This document shows positions 42,574 to 52,042 of a stretch of DNA of 64,000 nt, one piece after another. The DNA is from JAWKWH01 sp963669285 (lineage in GTDB: Bacteria > Pseudomonadota > Alphaproteobacteria > Rhizobiales > Rhizobiaceae): assembly GCA_963669285.2 (NCBI GenBank), contig CAXXSI010000022.1, positions 682,001 to 746,000 of the forward strand, written 5' to 3'. A program made the position numbers and the translations under genes. The notes under the pieces are model-generated. The model saw only the letters and a list, made by a program, of their open reading frames with translations, searched no databases and was not told where the DNA came from. Every line of letters starts with the position of its first letter. Position 1 is the stretch's first letter.

Positions 42574-43440
42574 TTGGATCAGTATCAAAGGCTGTCGATC
42601 GGATCGTTGTTCCGGGCATTTTGGGGCAAGATCCTTCTCACCTGGGGGTGGACGATCATGGAAACGGCCATGCTGGCCGCGTTGCCATTGCTGATCGGCC
42701 GATCGATAGATGGCCTTCTGGCCGACAGTTGGCTCGAATTTCAGCAGTTTGTCGCAGTGCTTACAGCGCTGCTGGTGGTTGCTGTTGCGCGGCGCATCTA
42801 TGACACGCGCGCCTACGGAACCATGCGTGTCGAATTGGGTGCTTCGCTGACCAGACGTTCGGAAGACGAGCCCGTTTCCGTGCTCAATGCGCGCCTTGGC
42901 ATGAGCCGGGAACTGGTCGATTTTCTGGAAGTCGACGCACCACAAGTCATGACCGCGCTTGTCCAGATCGCCGCGTCAGTGGTGATCCTGTTCTCGTTTC
43001 ACAACTATCTGGCATTCTCCGCGTCCGGTGCGGCGGTTTCCATCGTTTTGGTCTACCTGCTGTTCGGTCGCCGTTTCTTTCGGCTGAACGGAGCGCTGAA
43101 CGAGCAGCTGGAAGATCAGGTCGTTGTACTCGAAGCGCGGAACCGCGATCGCATCAGCCACCACCTGTCGATGTTGCGCAAGCACGAAGTTCGCCTTTCG
43201 GACACGGAGTCGCTGGTATACGGGGCTATTTTCCTCATTTTGCTCAGCATGCTGGCATTCAATCTGTGGTTTGCGGCCACGGAAAGTGGTGCAACGCCCG
43301 GCCAGATATTCTCGATCGTTACCTATTCCTACGAATTCGTTCAGTCATCCGTGATGCTGCCGATGGCGCTGCAAAGCCTGACGCGGCTTTCGGAGATCAC
43401 CGAGCGCATCAACCGAAAGGGAACGCAGACCGACGCATAG
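42574..43440 (+). CDS. ABC transporter six-TM domain protein without ATPase
   Basis: A 288-residue protein with six predicted membrane helices resembling the membrane domain of ABC exporters, but no Walker A, signature or Walker B sequence and no neighbouring ATPase gene. It also has the conserved segment DEPVSVLNARLGMSRELVDF. The start is TTG, with GGAGGTGA six bases before it; no in-frame ATG is as good. It may pair with an ATPase encoded elsewhere or act alone as a membrane scaffold. Confidence 0.85.
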   Translation: MDQYQRLSIGSLFRAFWGKILLTWGWTIMETAMLAALPLLIGRSIDGLLADSWLEFQQFVAVLTALLVVAVARRIYDTRAYGTMRVELGASLTRRSEDEPVSVLNARLGMSRELVDFLEVDAPQVMTALVQIAASVVILFSFHNYLAFSASGAAVSIVLVYLLFGRRFFRLNGALNEQLEDQVVVLEARNRDRISHHLSMLRKHEVRLSDTESLVYGAIFLILLSMLAFNLWFAATESGATPGQIFSIVTYSYEFVQSSVMLPMALQSLTRLSEITERINRKGTQTDA

Positions 43441-43462
43441 GGCGAAAGCAACGCCCAGCCGG

Positions 43463-45133
43463 TCAGGGCAGAATTCCGGGCAGATCGAGCCCGTGCTCCT
43501 TCGCGCAATCGATGGCGATGTCGTAGCCGGCATCGGCATGACGCATCACCCCCGTGGCCGGATCGTTCCACAGGACGCGTTCAATGCGGCGGGCTGCATC
43601 GTCGGTGCCGTCGCAGCAGATCACCATGCCGGAATGCTGCGAAAAGCCCATGCCGACTCCGCCACCGTGATGCAGCGAGACCCAGGTGGCGCCCGACGCG
43701 GTGTTCAACAGCGCATTGAGGAGCGGCCAGTCGGAAACGGCGTCGGAACCGTCCTTCATTGACTCGGTTTCCCGGTTGGGCGAGGCAACGGAGCCTGAAT
43801 CAAGGTGATCACGCCCGATGACGACGGGCGCTGATAGTTCACCGCTTTTCACCATCTCGTTGAAGGCCAGGCCGGCCTTGTGCCGCTGGCCCAATCCGAT
43901 CCAGCAGATGCGCGCCGGCAATCCCTGGAAGGCGATGCGCTCACGTGCCATGTCGAGCCAGTTATGCAGGTGTTCGTCTTCGGGAAACAGTTCCTTCATC
44001 TTGGCGTCTGTCTTGTAGATGTCTTCGGGATCGCCCGACAGGGCGCACCAGCGGAACGGACCGACACCGCGGCAGAAGAGCGGACGGATATAGGCCGGCA
44101 CGAATCCGGGAAATGCAAATGCATTTTCCAATCCCTCTTCCAGCGCGACCTGGCGAATGTTGTTGCCATAATCGAGCGTGGGCACGCCCGCATTCCAGAA
44201 GTCGACCATGGCGGCGACATGCACCTTCATCGAGGCGCGCGCGGCTTTCTCGACGGCAGCGGGATCGCTCTCCTGCTTGTCGCGCCACTCGGCAACCGAC
44301 CACCCCTGAGGCAGGTAGCCGTGGATCGGATCGTGCGCCGATGTCTGGTCGGTGACCATGTCGGGACGCACGCCGCGGCGTGCCAGTTCGGGAAAGATGT
44401 CGGCAGCGTTGGCAATCAGACCGACGGACTTGGATTGCCCGGCTTTTGTCCAGCGCGCGATCATTTCCAGCGCCTCATCGAGAGAATCTGTTTTTTCGTC
44501 CAAGTATCTGGTACGTAAACGGAAATCGGCGCGTGTTTCGTCGCACTCGACAGCCAGGCAACAGGCGCCCGCCATGACCGCGGCAAGTGGTTGCGCGCCG
44601 CCCATACCGCCAAGACCGGCGGTCAGAATCCATCGTCCATTCAGGTCGCCGCCATAATGTTGCCGACCCGCTTCGGCGAAGGTTTCGTAGGTTCCCTGCA
44701 CGATGCCCTGGGTGCCGATATAGATCCACGACCCGGCCGTCATCTGGCCGTACATGGCAAGCCCCTTTTTATCGAGCTCGTTGAAATGGTCCCAGGTCGC
44801 CCAATGCGGGACGAGGTTGGAATTGGCAATCAGCACCCGCGGCGCATCGGTGTGGGTACGGAACACGCCGACGGGCTTGCCTGATTGCACCAGCATGGTT
44901 TCATCGTCGCCGAGATCTTTCAGCGTCGCGACCATCTGATCGAAATCACCCCAGGTTCTGGCCGCCCGGCCGATACCGCCATAGACCACCAGCTCATGTG
45001 GATTTTCCGCCACGTCCGGGTGCAGGTTGTTCATCAGCATGCGCATCGGCGCCTCGGTCAGCCAGCTCTTGGCGGTGATCTCGGTACCAGTCGGCGGATA
45101 GACATCGCGGATGTTGTGGCGTGGATTTATCAT
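43463..45133 (-). CDS. hutU: urocanate hydratase
   Basis: A 556-residue HutU that hydrates urocanate to imidazolonepropionate using tightly bound NAD. Family segments are MINPRHNIRDVYPPTGTEIT, GGLGGMGGAQPLAAVMAG for the cofactor, and VIGRDHLDSGSVASPNRETE near the active-site end. It is the distal gene of the minus-strand hut unit. The TRAP permease gene ends 34 bases upstream of its start, so a shared transcript with hutH and hutI is likely. Confidence 0.97.
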   Translation of the reverse strand: MINPRHNIRDVYPPTGTEITAKSWLTEAPMRMLMNNLHPDVAENPHELVVYGGIGRAARTWGDFDQMVATLKDLGDDETMLVQSGKPVGVFRTHTDAPRVLIANSNLVPHWATWDHFNELDKKGLAMYGQMTAGSWIYIGTQGIVQGTYETFAEAGRQHYGGDLNGRWILTAGLGGMGGAQPLAAVMAGACCLAVECDETRADFRLRTRYLDEKTDSLDEALEMIARWTKAGQSKSVGLIANAADIFPELARRGVRPDMVTDQTSAHDPIHGYLPQGWSVAEWRDKQESDPAAVEKAARASMKVHVAAMVDFWNAGVPTLDYGNNIRQVALEEGLENAFAFPGFVPAYIRPLFCRGVGPFRWCALSGDPEDIYKTDAKMKELFPEDEHLHNWLDMARERIAFQGLPARICWIGLGQRHKAGLAFNEMVKSGELSAPVVIGRDHLDSGSVASPNRETESMKDGSDAVSDWPLLNALLNTASGATWVSLHHGGGVGMGFSQHSGMVICCDGTDDAARRIERVLWNDPATGVMRHADAGYDIAIDCAKEHGLDLPGILP

Positions 45134-45167
45134 GAGTTCAGCCTCCGTGTGGAGCGTGGTTTCAACG

Positions 45168-46712
45168 TCAGAAAATGGCAGCCGGCAGCCATGTCGCTAT
45201 CGGCGGGATGAGCCAGATGATCGCGATGCCGATCACCTGCAATGCGATGAATGGTGTGACGCCTGCATAGATCTGCCCGGTCGTGATTTCCTTCGGCGCC
45301 GCGCCGCGCAGGTAAAACAGCGAAAAGCCGAACGGTGGAGTTAGGAATGATGTCTGCAGATTGATGGCAATCAGGATCGCCAGCCAATAGGGATCGTGAC
45401 CCATGAGGATTAGCGCCGGCGCGATCAACGGCAGCAGGATCACGGTGATCTCGACGAAATCCAGGAAGAAACCCAATACGAAGATGAGCGCCATTGAGAA
45501 TACGAGCGCACCGAACGGCCCGCCGGGCATGGCGGTGAGGATCGTCTCGATGCGCTCCTGTCCACCCAGCCCGACGAATACCAGCGAGAAAATGCTGGCA
45601 GTCAGGATGGTGGCGAAGATCATCGCTGTGACCGTCATGGTCGACGTCATTGCGGGTTTCAACAATTCTGCGGTGTTGAGGCGTCGGAGTGCGGCTAGAA
45701 TGACGGCAATGCCTCCCAGCGCCAAAAGTGCGTAGACGGCCCCTTGCGACCACGCCAGCACTGCTGCATCGCTGCGCTGCAGGCGAACCGGTGCCAGACC
45801 TGCCGCAATCGCCAGCAGCAACAGCGCGATTGCAGCGCCAACGGCCAGCTTCGCCGGTAGTCCCTGTCTGGTGCCGCCCATCAAGATCGCACCGACCGCG
45901 CCGACCGAGGCGGCTTCCGTCGGGGTGGCAATGCCGCCCAATATGGCGCCGAGAACGGCGATGATGAGGATGATCGGCGGCATGATCGCGCGAGCGATTT
46001 CAGAACCGGTCGGGCGAGGGACATCCTGTTGCACAGGCGGCGCGTCGGAGGGAATGAAGAAGGCGCGGCCCAACACATAGACGATGTAGATCGCAACGAG
46101 CAGCAAACCCGGCAACAGCGCACCGGCGAAGATCTGGCCGACGGAGATCGTTTCGACGGTGAATTTTCCCTGCTCGAACTGGGCCTGCTGATAGGCGTTG
46201 GACATTACATCCGACAAAATAATCAACAGCGTAGACGGCGGTATGATCTGGCCGAGCGTGCCGGCGGTGCAGACGATGCCGGAGGCGAGCTTCGGATTGT
46301 AGCCGGAGCGCAGCATCGTCGGCAGGGCGATCAGCCCCATGGCGATTACCGTTGCACCGACGATGCCAGTCGACGCGGCGAGCAATGCGCCGACAAGGAT
46401 CACCGAAACGCCAAGACCGCCGCGCAAAGTGCCGAACAGGCGTCCCATCGTTTCAAGCAGCTCTTCGGCGATACGGCTCTTTTCGAGGACCACACCCATC
46501 ATCACGAACAGGGGTATGGCGATCAGCACATTGTTGGTGAGCAAGCCGAAAACCCGCTGCCCGAGCGCGCCGAGCAGGGAGATATCGAACGATCCGGTGA
46601 GCCAGCCGAGCAATGCGAACAGGATGGCGGTTCCGGCAATGGAAAACGAAACCGGGAAGCCGAGCAGGATACAGCCGATCAATGCTGCGAGCATGAGCAG
46701 ATCGAGTGCCAT
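45168..46712 (-). CDS. TRAP transporter large permease (DctM family) in the hut locus
   Basis: A 514-residue membrane protein with 12-14 helices and DctM features: ASTGIVGATVIAMGLIALPT, GTLGQIIPPSTLLIILSD, GIATPTEAASVGAVGAI, and FVEITVILLPLIAPAL. The start is the ATG overlapping the small permease stop (TGATG), despite a longer open frame. It forms the ion-coupled channel of a TRAP uptake system. Being embedded between hutU and hutG, it probably imports histidine, urocanate or a related imidazole acid. Confidence 0.94.
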   Translation of the reverse strand: MALDLLMLAALIGCILLGFPVSFSIAGTAILFALLGWLTGSFDISLLGALGQRVFGLLTNNVLIAIPLFVMMGVVLEKSRIAEELLETMGRLFGTLRGGLGVSVILVGALLAASTGIVGATVIAMGLIALPTMLRSGYNPKLASGIVCTAGTLGQIIPPSTLLIILSDVMSNAYQQAQFEQGKFTVETISVGQIFAGALLPGLLLVAIYIVYVLGRAFFIPSDAPPVQQDVPRPTGSEIARAIMPPIILIIAVLGAILGGIATPTEAASVGAVGAILMGGTRQGLPAKLAVGAAIALLLLAIAAGLAPVRLQRSDAAVLAWSQGAVYALLALGGIAVILAALRRLNTAELLKPAMTSTMTVTAMIFATILTASIFSLVFVGLGGQERIETILTAMPGGPFGALVFSMALIFVLGFFLDFVEITVILLPLIAPALILMGHDPYWLAILIAINLQTSFLTPPFGFSLFYLRGAAPKEITTGQIYAGVTPFIALQVIGIAIIWLIPPIATWLPAAIF

Positions 46713-47215
46713 CACACGCGGCCCTCCCGCAATCGAAGCAGGTTTTTGGTGATGCAGGAAACGGATTGGATGATCAGCAGGATGCAGAAAGTAGGAATCA
46801 GTGATTTCAGAAGGAAGGATGCAGGAATGCCACCAACCGATATCGGCCCTTCCAGAATGGCCCATGAATTTCTGACCGACGGCCAGGTCCACCACAATAA
46901 CGCGATCATCGACGGCAGCAGCAGGGCCAAATGGCCAAACAGGTCAATTTTGGCTTTTCCGCGGTCGTCGGCCTTGGCGTAGAAAATGTCGACCCTCACG
47001 TGATCGTCGACCAACAGGGTGAAACCCGCGCCAAGCATGAACAGGGCGGAATGCATGTAGAGCACGGATTCGTTCAGCCCGATGAAGCTGATACCGAAGA
47101 CGTAGCGCAGCAGCACGATTGTAAATTGTACAAGCACCATGGCGAGCGCCAGCCAGCGTACCGTGTTGCCAACCCAACGATTGACCGCATCCAGGCTGCC
47201 GGCGAAGCGCTCCAT
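46712..47215 (-). CDS. TRAP transporter small permease (DctQ family)
   Basis: A 167-residue protein with four membrane helices, including WLALAMVLVQFTIVLLRYVF and LNESVLYMHSALFMLGAGFT, and the typical hydrophilic DDHVRVDIFY. It pairs with the large permease and overlaps its start by one base in a TGATG junction. It lies 71 bases after the binding-protein gene. Confidence 0.92.
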   Translation of the reverse strand: MERFAGSLDAVNRWVGNTVRWLALAMVLVQFTIVLLRYVFGISFIGLNESVLYMHSALFMLGAGFTLLVDDHVRVDIFYAKADDRGKAKIDLFGHLALLLPSMIALLWWTWPSVRNSWAILEGPISVGGIPASFLLKSLIPTFCILLIIQSVSCITKNLLRLREGRV

Positions 47216-47286
47216 CGTTGTTCCTGTTGCTAGACGAAAGGAAGGGAGCGGCCGGTCGTTTGTCCGGCCGCCCGATTGAGTTCAGA

Positions 47287-48375
47287 TCAGTAATTATAGT
47301 CCAGTGCCCGGGCGTTCATCTGCCCATTGTCGGCATAGACCATGTAGCCGGCGATCGAGGCGCGATAAGCCAGGAAGCTCTCGGTGATGCGGCGAACGAG
47401 CTCGTCGTCATCCTCGCGCAGCTCGGCCATCACTTCACCGGCAGCATTGCCCATGGCGACCATCACGTCATCCGGCAGTTTCTTGACCTGCACATCGTGT
47501 TCGGCAACCAGTTTCTGCAATGCAAGTGCGTGTTTGGTGGTGTATTCCGTCCACACCGGATTGTAGAGACTTTCGCAGGCGAGCCGGACCGCATCCTTCA
47601 GATCGTCGGGCAGCTCATTGTAAACATTGGCGTTTACTGCGCACTCCTCGGCCGATGACGGTTCGCCGACACCTGGCCAGTAGTAGTTCTTGGCAGTCTG
47701 GTAGAACCCAAGCGCGCTATCGGTCCACGGGCCGATGAATTCGCCAGCGTCGAGCGCGCCCGACTGCAGGGCCTGGAACATGTCGCGCCCGCCCATGGCC
47801 TGCACGGCCATGCCGATCTTGGAGCACATCTCGGACGCCAGACCGGTTGTGCGGAATTTCAACCCCTTCAGATCGTCGACCGAATTGATTTCGGTGCGGA
47901 ACCAGCCCTGCCATTGCGGACCCGAATTGCCGCAAAGGAACGGCTTCAAGCCGAAACGGCCGTACATCTCGTCATAAAGCGTTTGGCCGCCGCCATGGGT
48001 GAGCCAGCCGACCTGTTCGTCAGCCCTCAAACCGAAGGGTTGGGAGCCGAACAGCAAAATGCCTTTCGACTTCGATCCCCAATAGGCCGGAACGGCATGA
48101 TAGAGTTCGGCGGTCCCTTCTGAAACGGCATCGAAAACGCCGCGGCCCGGCACCAGTTCCCCCGCGGCAAACAGCTTGACCTCGATGCGCCCGCCCGAAA
48201 GCGCGGTGATGCGGTCGGCGAGCATTTGAGCGGCGACACCCGGGCCCGGTAAATTCTTCGGCCATGCCGTGACCATTTTCCATTCGCGTTTGTCCTGCGC
48301 GATCGCCGGTGCGGCGAGTGCAGCCGTCGAGGCGCCGGCAATGGCTGAAGTTTTGAGGAATTTGCGTCGGTTCAT
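47287..48375 (-). CDS. TRAP transporter substrate-binding protein (TakP-like), Tat signal
   Basis: A 362-residue periplasmic protein. It starts MNRRKFLKTSAIAGASTAAL, a twin-arginine signal with probable cleavage at AIA-Q. The mature part, with WKMVTAWPKNLPGPG, AAGELVPGRGVFDAVSEGTA and KGLKFRTTGLASEM, resembles the TakP subgroup that binds 2-oxo acids; the arginine in KFR would hold a carboxylate. ATG follows GGGAGG by five bases. Its place inside the hut locus suggests a carboxylate such as urocanate or histidine as the ligand. Confidence 0.92.
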   Translation of the reverse strand: MNRRKFLKTSAIAGASTAALAAPAIAQDKREWKMVTAWPKNLPGPGVAAQMLADRITALSGGRIEVKLFAAGELVPGRGVFDAVSEGTAELYHAVPAYWGSKSKGILLFGSQPFGLRADEQVGWLTHGGGQTLYDEMYGRFGLKPFLCGNSGPQWQGWFRTEINSVDDLKGLKFRTTGLASEMCSKIGMAVQAMGGRDMFQALQSGALDAGEFIGPWTDSALGFYQTAKNYYWPGVGEPSSAEECAVNANVYNELPDDLKDAVRLACESLYNPVWTEYTTKHALALQKLVAEHDVQVKKLPDDVMVAMGNAAGEVMAELREDDDELVRRITESFLAYRASIAGYMVYADNGQMNARALDYNY

Positions 48376-48429
48376 CGTGACCTCCCTATCTGGGTTTCGA
48401 TTATTGATCATGGTTTTGCCCCCCAAATC

Positions 48430-49227
48430 TCATGCTGCGGATATCGCAAGCGCCTCGAGACGCTTTAGGACTTCGCCCAGATGCTGCCGCAGTTGCGCAG
48501 CTTTCGTCTCGTCATAGGCAAACGGTGGTTTTTCGCTTGTCAGATGTGTTGATTGCGCCAATTCCATCTGAATGGCGTGCATGTTGTTGGCCGGTCGGCC
48601 ATAGTGCCGGGTCGTCCAGCCGCCCTTGAAGCGGCCATTGACCACGTAAGTGTATCCGGCGGCGCGGGCCGTGGTCTGCGCGATGGCATCGGTGATGGCC
48701 GGATCGCAGGTCGTGCCGCCATTATCGCCAATGTTGAAGTCAGGCAGTTGGCCGTCGAACAGGAACGGGCAGTGCGACCGGATGGAATGGCAATCGTAAA
48801 GCACGACAATGCCGTGTTTGGCGCGAACGCGCTCCAGTTCTTCCTCCAACGCCGCGTGATAGGGCACGTGGAAGCGTTCCAGACGTTCGGCGGTGTCCTG
48901 GTCGGTCGGATCGGCGCCATCCTGCCAAAGTGCGTTGTTGTCGAAATCGATTAGCGGAACGAGACCGGTGGTGTTCTGGCCGGGATACAAGCTTTGTCCC
49001 GACGGATCGCGATTGGCGTCGATCACGTATCGATGAAAGGTCGCGCGAACAGTTGTCGCCCCGGGTAGCAGACCGTCGTAAAGCCTGTGAACATGCCAAT
49101 CCGTATCGGTGAGTAGCTTTCCACGCTCGTTCAGGCGTTGAAATATGTCATCGGGTACATGGGTGCCGGTGTGCGGGAACCCCAGGATCACCGGGCTGTC
49201 GCCGCGTTTGACTTCGACCGGATTCAT
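48430..49227 (-). CDS. hutG: N-formylglutamate deformylase
   Basis: A 265-residue HutG of the N-formylglutamate amidohydrolase family, which releases formate and glutamate in the last step of the five-step hut route that uses HutF. Family motifs are VILGFPHTGTHVPDD, DCHSIRSHCP, and FKGGWTTRHYGRPANNMHAI. The start ATG overlaps the hutH stop by four bases; the much longer upstream open frame lies antisense-like within hutH in a different phase and is not real coding sequence. Confidence 0.95.
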   Translation of the reverse strand: MNPVEVKRGDSPVILGFPHTGTHVPDDIFQRLNERGKLLTDTDWHVHRLYDGLLPGATTVRATFHRYVIDANRDPSGQSLYPGQNTTGLVPLIDFDNNALWQDGADPTDQDTAERLERFHVPYHAALEEELERVRAKHGIVVLYDCHSIRSHCPFLFDGQLPDFNIGDNGGTTCDPAITDAIAQTTARAAGYTYVVNGRFKGGWTTRHYGRPANNMHAIQMELAQSTHLTSEKPPFAYDETKAAQLRQHLGEVLKRLEALAISAA

Positions 49228-50765
49228 GGCGCTTCCCCGGTGACATATCCGGCCAAACCGGCAGTCTGCGCCAGCGCACCACTTGCCACCATGGCGGCTG
49301 CCGCATCCATGTCGGCGGCAAGGAAACGATCCTGGTCGAGCGCCGGAACCTTCGCCCTTATCGCCACCATGACCGCCTGCAGGGCGGGGCTCGTTTGAAG
49401 TGGCGCCCGGAATTCGATGCCCTGCGCTGCACACATCAGTTCCACGCCGATGATGCCGTTCAAGTTGGCGTTCATGCGTTTCAGTCGAACAGCGCCGTGA
49501 GCGGCCATGGAAACATGGTCTTCCTGATTGGCCGATGTCGGGGTGGAATCGGTCGAACAGGGATTTGCCAAATGCTTGTTTTCGCTCATGAGCGCGGCGG
49601 TGGTGACTTCCGCGATCATCAGGCCGGAATTGAGCCCCGGGTCCGGGGTGAGGAACGGCGGCAGGTCGAACGAGAGTGTCGGATCGACCATCAGCGCTAC
49701 GCGCCGCTGGCTGATCGCGCCGATCTCGGAGACCGCAAGCGCAATCTGGTCGGCGGCGAACGCGACGGGCTCGGCATGGAAGTTGCCGCCTGAGACGATG
49801 CGGCCAAGTTGCGGTAGAACGATTGGATTGTCGGTGACCGCATTGGCTTCCACTTCCAGAGTACGCCCTGCGAAATGAAGCAAGTCCATCGCCGCGCCGG
49901 TCACCTGGGGCTGGCAGCGAATGCAGTAGGGATCCTGAACTCTCGTGTCGCCTTCGCGGTGGCTTTCGCGAATTTCCGATCCCTGCATGAGCGCCCGCAT
50001 GGCAATGGCGACCTCGATCTGGCCGGCATGACCGCGCAAGGTGTGGATTTCCTCGACCAACGGCGCCGTCGATCCCATGATCGCATCGGTGGAGAGTGCT
50101 GCCGAAACAATGGTAGCCGAGGCATTGCTCCATGCGTCGAACAGGCCGGCCAGGGCACATGCCGTCGAGAACTGCGTGCCGTTGATCAGGCCGAGACCTT
50201 CCTTAGGGCCAAGGGTGATCGCATCGAGTCCGGCCTCACCGAGCGCCAGGGCAGCGGGAACGCGCTTGCCGTTGGCGAAGACTTCGCCTTCTCCAATCAT
50301 CGCCGCGGTCATGTGTGCCAGTGGCGCCAGGTCGCCGGATGCGCCGACAGAACCCTGGACCGGGACGACGGGTATGATGTCTTCGGCCAGCATCGCCTCG
50401 ATCATCTCAACCGTCTGCCAGCGAACGCCGGATGCGCCACGGCCGAGCGACAGCAGTTTCAAGGCCATCATCAGTCGGGTGGTCGCGTGATCAAGGGCAT
50501 CGCCGACACCGCAACAATGCGACAGAATAAGATTGCGTTGCAGCTTTTCGCTGTCGTCGGTTGCGATCTTGACGGTGGCGAGCTTTCCGAAACCGGTGTT
50601 AATTCCGTAAACGGCTTCATCACCTGCAGATGCGCTTGCCACCAGTTCAGCGGCGGCATCAATTCCTGCTCGCGCTGACGGGTGGAGTTTTGCAGCCGTA
50701 CCCGTTCGCCATATCTGCTCCAGTTGAGCCAGTGAGGCTTTCCCCGGGGTGAGGACGACCGTCAT
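49224..50765 (-). CDS. hutH: histidine ammonia-lyase
   Basis: A 513-residue HutH that eliminates ammonia from L-histidine to give urocanate. The Ala142-Ser143-Gly144 triad in GSVGASGDLAPLAHM forms the MIO electrophile by self-cyclisation; Tyr53 in VYGINTGFGKL and the CSTDSTPTSANQEDHVSM segment line the site. Normal length. It overlaps both hutI (stop) and hutG (start) by four bases, so the three are translationally coupled. Confidence 0.97.
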   Translation of the reverse strand: MTVVLTPGKASLAQLEQIWRTGTAAKLHPSARAGIDAAAELVASASAGDEAVYGINTGFGKLATVKIATDDSEKLQRNLILSHCCGVGDALDHATTRLMMALKLLSLGRGASGVRWQTVEMIEAMLAEDIIPVVPVQGSVGASGDLAPLAHMTAAMIGEGEVFANGKRVPAALALGEAGLDAITLGPKEGLGLINGTQFSTACALAGLFDAWSNASATIVSAALSTDAIMGSTAPLVEEIHTLRGHAGQIEVAIAMRALMQGSEIRESHREGDTRVQDPYCIRCQPQVTGAAMDLLHFAGRTLEVEANAVTDNPIVLPQLGRIVSGGNFHAEPVAFAADQIALAVSEIGAISQRRVALMVDPTLSFDLPPFLTPDPGLNSGLMIAEVTTAALMSENKHLANPCSTDSTPTSANQEDHVSMAAHGAVRLKRMNANLNGIIGVELMCAAQGIEFRAPLQTSPALQAVMVAIRAKVPALDQDRFLAADMDAAAAMVASGALAQTAGLAGYVTGEAP

Positions 50766-51973
50766 CGGATTTCTCCCGCATGAATCCGCGTATGCAGAGG
50801 ATTGAAGCCTATTCGATAGGCAAGCTCGGACGGATGTTCGACGTTCCAGACGGCAATATCGGCGCGCTTGCCGGGTTCGATTGCGCCGGTGTCTTTCAAT
50901 CCGAGTGCGCGTGCGGCATTGCAGGTGACGCCAGCAAGCGCCTCGCTCGGTGTCATTCGAAACAGCGTGCAGGCCATGTTCATGGTCAGAAGAATGGAGG
51001 CAAGCGGTGACGAGCCGGGATTGCAGTCGGTCGCCAGCGCCATCGACACACCATGCGTCCTGAAGGCTTCAATCGGCGGAAGCTGTGTTTCACGCAGTGT
51101 ATAAAACGCACCCGGCAACAGCACGGCCACTGTGCCCGCGGCGGCCATGGCCTTTGCATCCTCTTCGTCGGCATATTCCAGATGATCGGCCGACAGCCCA
51201 CCGTAACGGGCAGCGAGTTTCGCGCCGCGGAGATTGGACAATTGCTCGGCGTGGAGTTTGACGGGCAAGCCTAATTGTTTTGCCCTTTTGAAAACCCGCT
51301 CGATCTGGTCGGGCGAGAAGGCAATGCCTTCGCAAAATCCATCTACCGCATCGGCAAGGCCCTCAGCGTAAGCTGCTTCAAGCGCCGGAATGCAGATATC
51401 GTCGATATATGCGTCAGCCCGGTCCTTGTATTCGCCGGGAATTGCGTGAGCACCGAGAAAACTTGTCCTGATGCGGACCGGGCGGTGCTTTTCGATGGCG
51501 CGGGCAGTCCGCAACATTGCAAGTTCGGTGTCGGTGTCCAGACCATAACCGGACTTGATTTCAATCGTGGACACGCCTTCGCCAAGCAGCGCATCGACGC
51601 GGGGTAGGGCTGTCGCGAGCAGGTCGTCTCCGCTGGCTTTTCGCGTTGCCTCGACGGTGGAGACGATGCCGCCGCCGGCGCGGGCGATTTCCTCGTAGCT
51701 TGCGCCTTCGAGGCGAAGTTCGAACTCGCGGGCCCGGTTGCCGCCGTGGACGATGTGTGTGTGGCAGTCGATCAGCGCGGGAGTCGCCAGCCTGCCGCCA
51801 AAGGATACCGGATCGATGTCCGCAAATGACCGGGGCAGCTGGGCCATGGGCCCAACCCAGACGATCTGGCCACTGTCGACAACAATGGCGCCGTCTTCCA
51901 GCAATTCGCCGGAAAACCTCTCCTGAGCCATCGCCGCAATACGAAGATCGCTGAAAACGGATATCGCGCTCAT
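50762..51973 (-). CDS. hutI: imidazolonepropionase
   Basis: About 403 residues of an amidohydrolase that opens 4-imidazolone-5-propionate to N-formimidoyl-L-glutamate. The metal site starts with PALIDCHTHIVHGGNRAREF, with later His in KLHAEQLSNLRGA and Asp in LATDCNPGSSPLASI. The start MSAISVFSDLRIAAM is preferred; an ATG nine codons upstream (MKLLNQAG) would place the inverted repeat of the promoter region inside the gene. It leads the minus-strand hut unit. Confidence 0.95.
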   Translation of the reverse strand: MSAISVFSDLRIAAMAQERFSGELLEDGAIVVDSGQIVWVGPMAQLPRSFADIDPVSFGGRLATPALIDCHTHIVHGGNRAREFELRLEGASYEEIARAGGGIVSTVEATRKASGDDLLATALPRVDALLGEGVSTIEIKSGYGLDTDTELAMLRTARAIEKHRPVRIRTSFLGAHAIPGEYKDRADAYIDDICIPALEAAYAEGLADAVDGFCEGIAFSPDQIERVFKRAKQLGLPVKLHAEQLSNLRGAKLAARYGGLSADHLEYADEEDAKAMAAAGTVAVLLPGAFYTLRETQLPPIEAFRTHGVSMALATDCNPGSSPLASILLTMNMACTLFRMTPSEALAGVTCNAARALGLKDTGAIEPGKRADIAVWNVEHPSELAYRIGFNPLHTRIHAGEIR

Positions 51974-51976
51974 AAT

Positions 51977-52037
51977 GCCCGCTTGATTAAGTAGCTTCAT
52001 AACACTAATAAGTATGCACTTATTAAGTCAAGCGGGC
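51977..52037. promoter_or_regulatory. inverted repeats in the hutI-hutF divergent promoter, probable HutC operator
   Basis: Two nested symmetrical features are visible. GCCCGCTTGA (51977-51986) is repeated exactly in reverse complement at 52028-52037. Between them AATAAGT and ACTTATT form a perfect inverted repeat around ATGC (52007-52024). The region separates hutI from hutF, and the HutC-type repressor gene follows hutF. The TGTATATACA-like motif known for HutC elsewhere is not seen, so the assignment is inference. Confidence 0.55.
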
Positions 52038-52042
52038 TGTCG

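Noticed and set aside
42136..42945. A 269-codon minus-strand open frame between the thioredoxin-fold gene and the ABC-like gene
   Set aside because: It overlaps the well-supported six-TM gene and the small membrane ORF, and its translation has no family features.
49228..50160. Upstream extension of the hutG frame to 576 codons
   Set aside because: The extra part lies wholly within hutH in another phase and is Arg/His/Gly-rich without any fold; HutG begins normally at MNPVEVKRGD.
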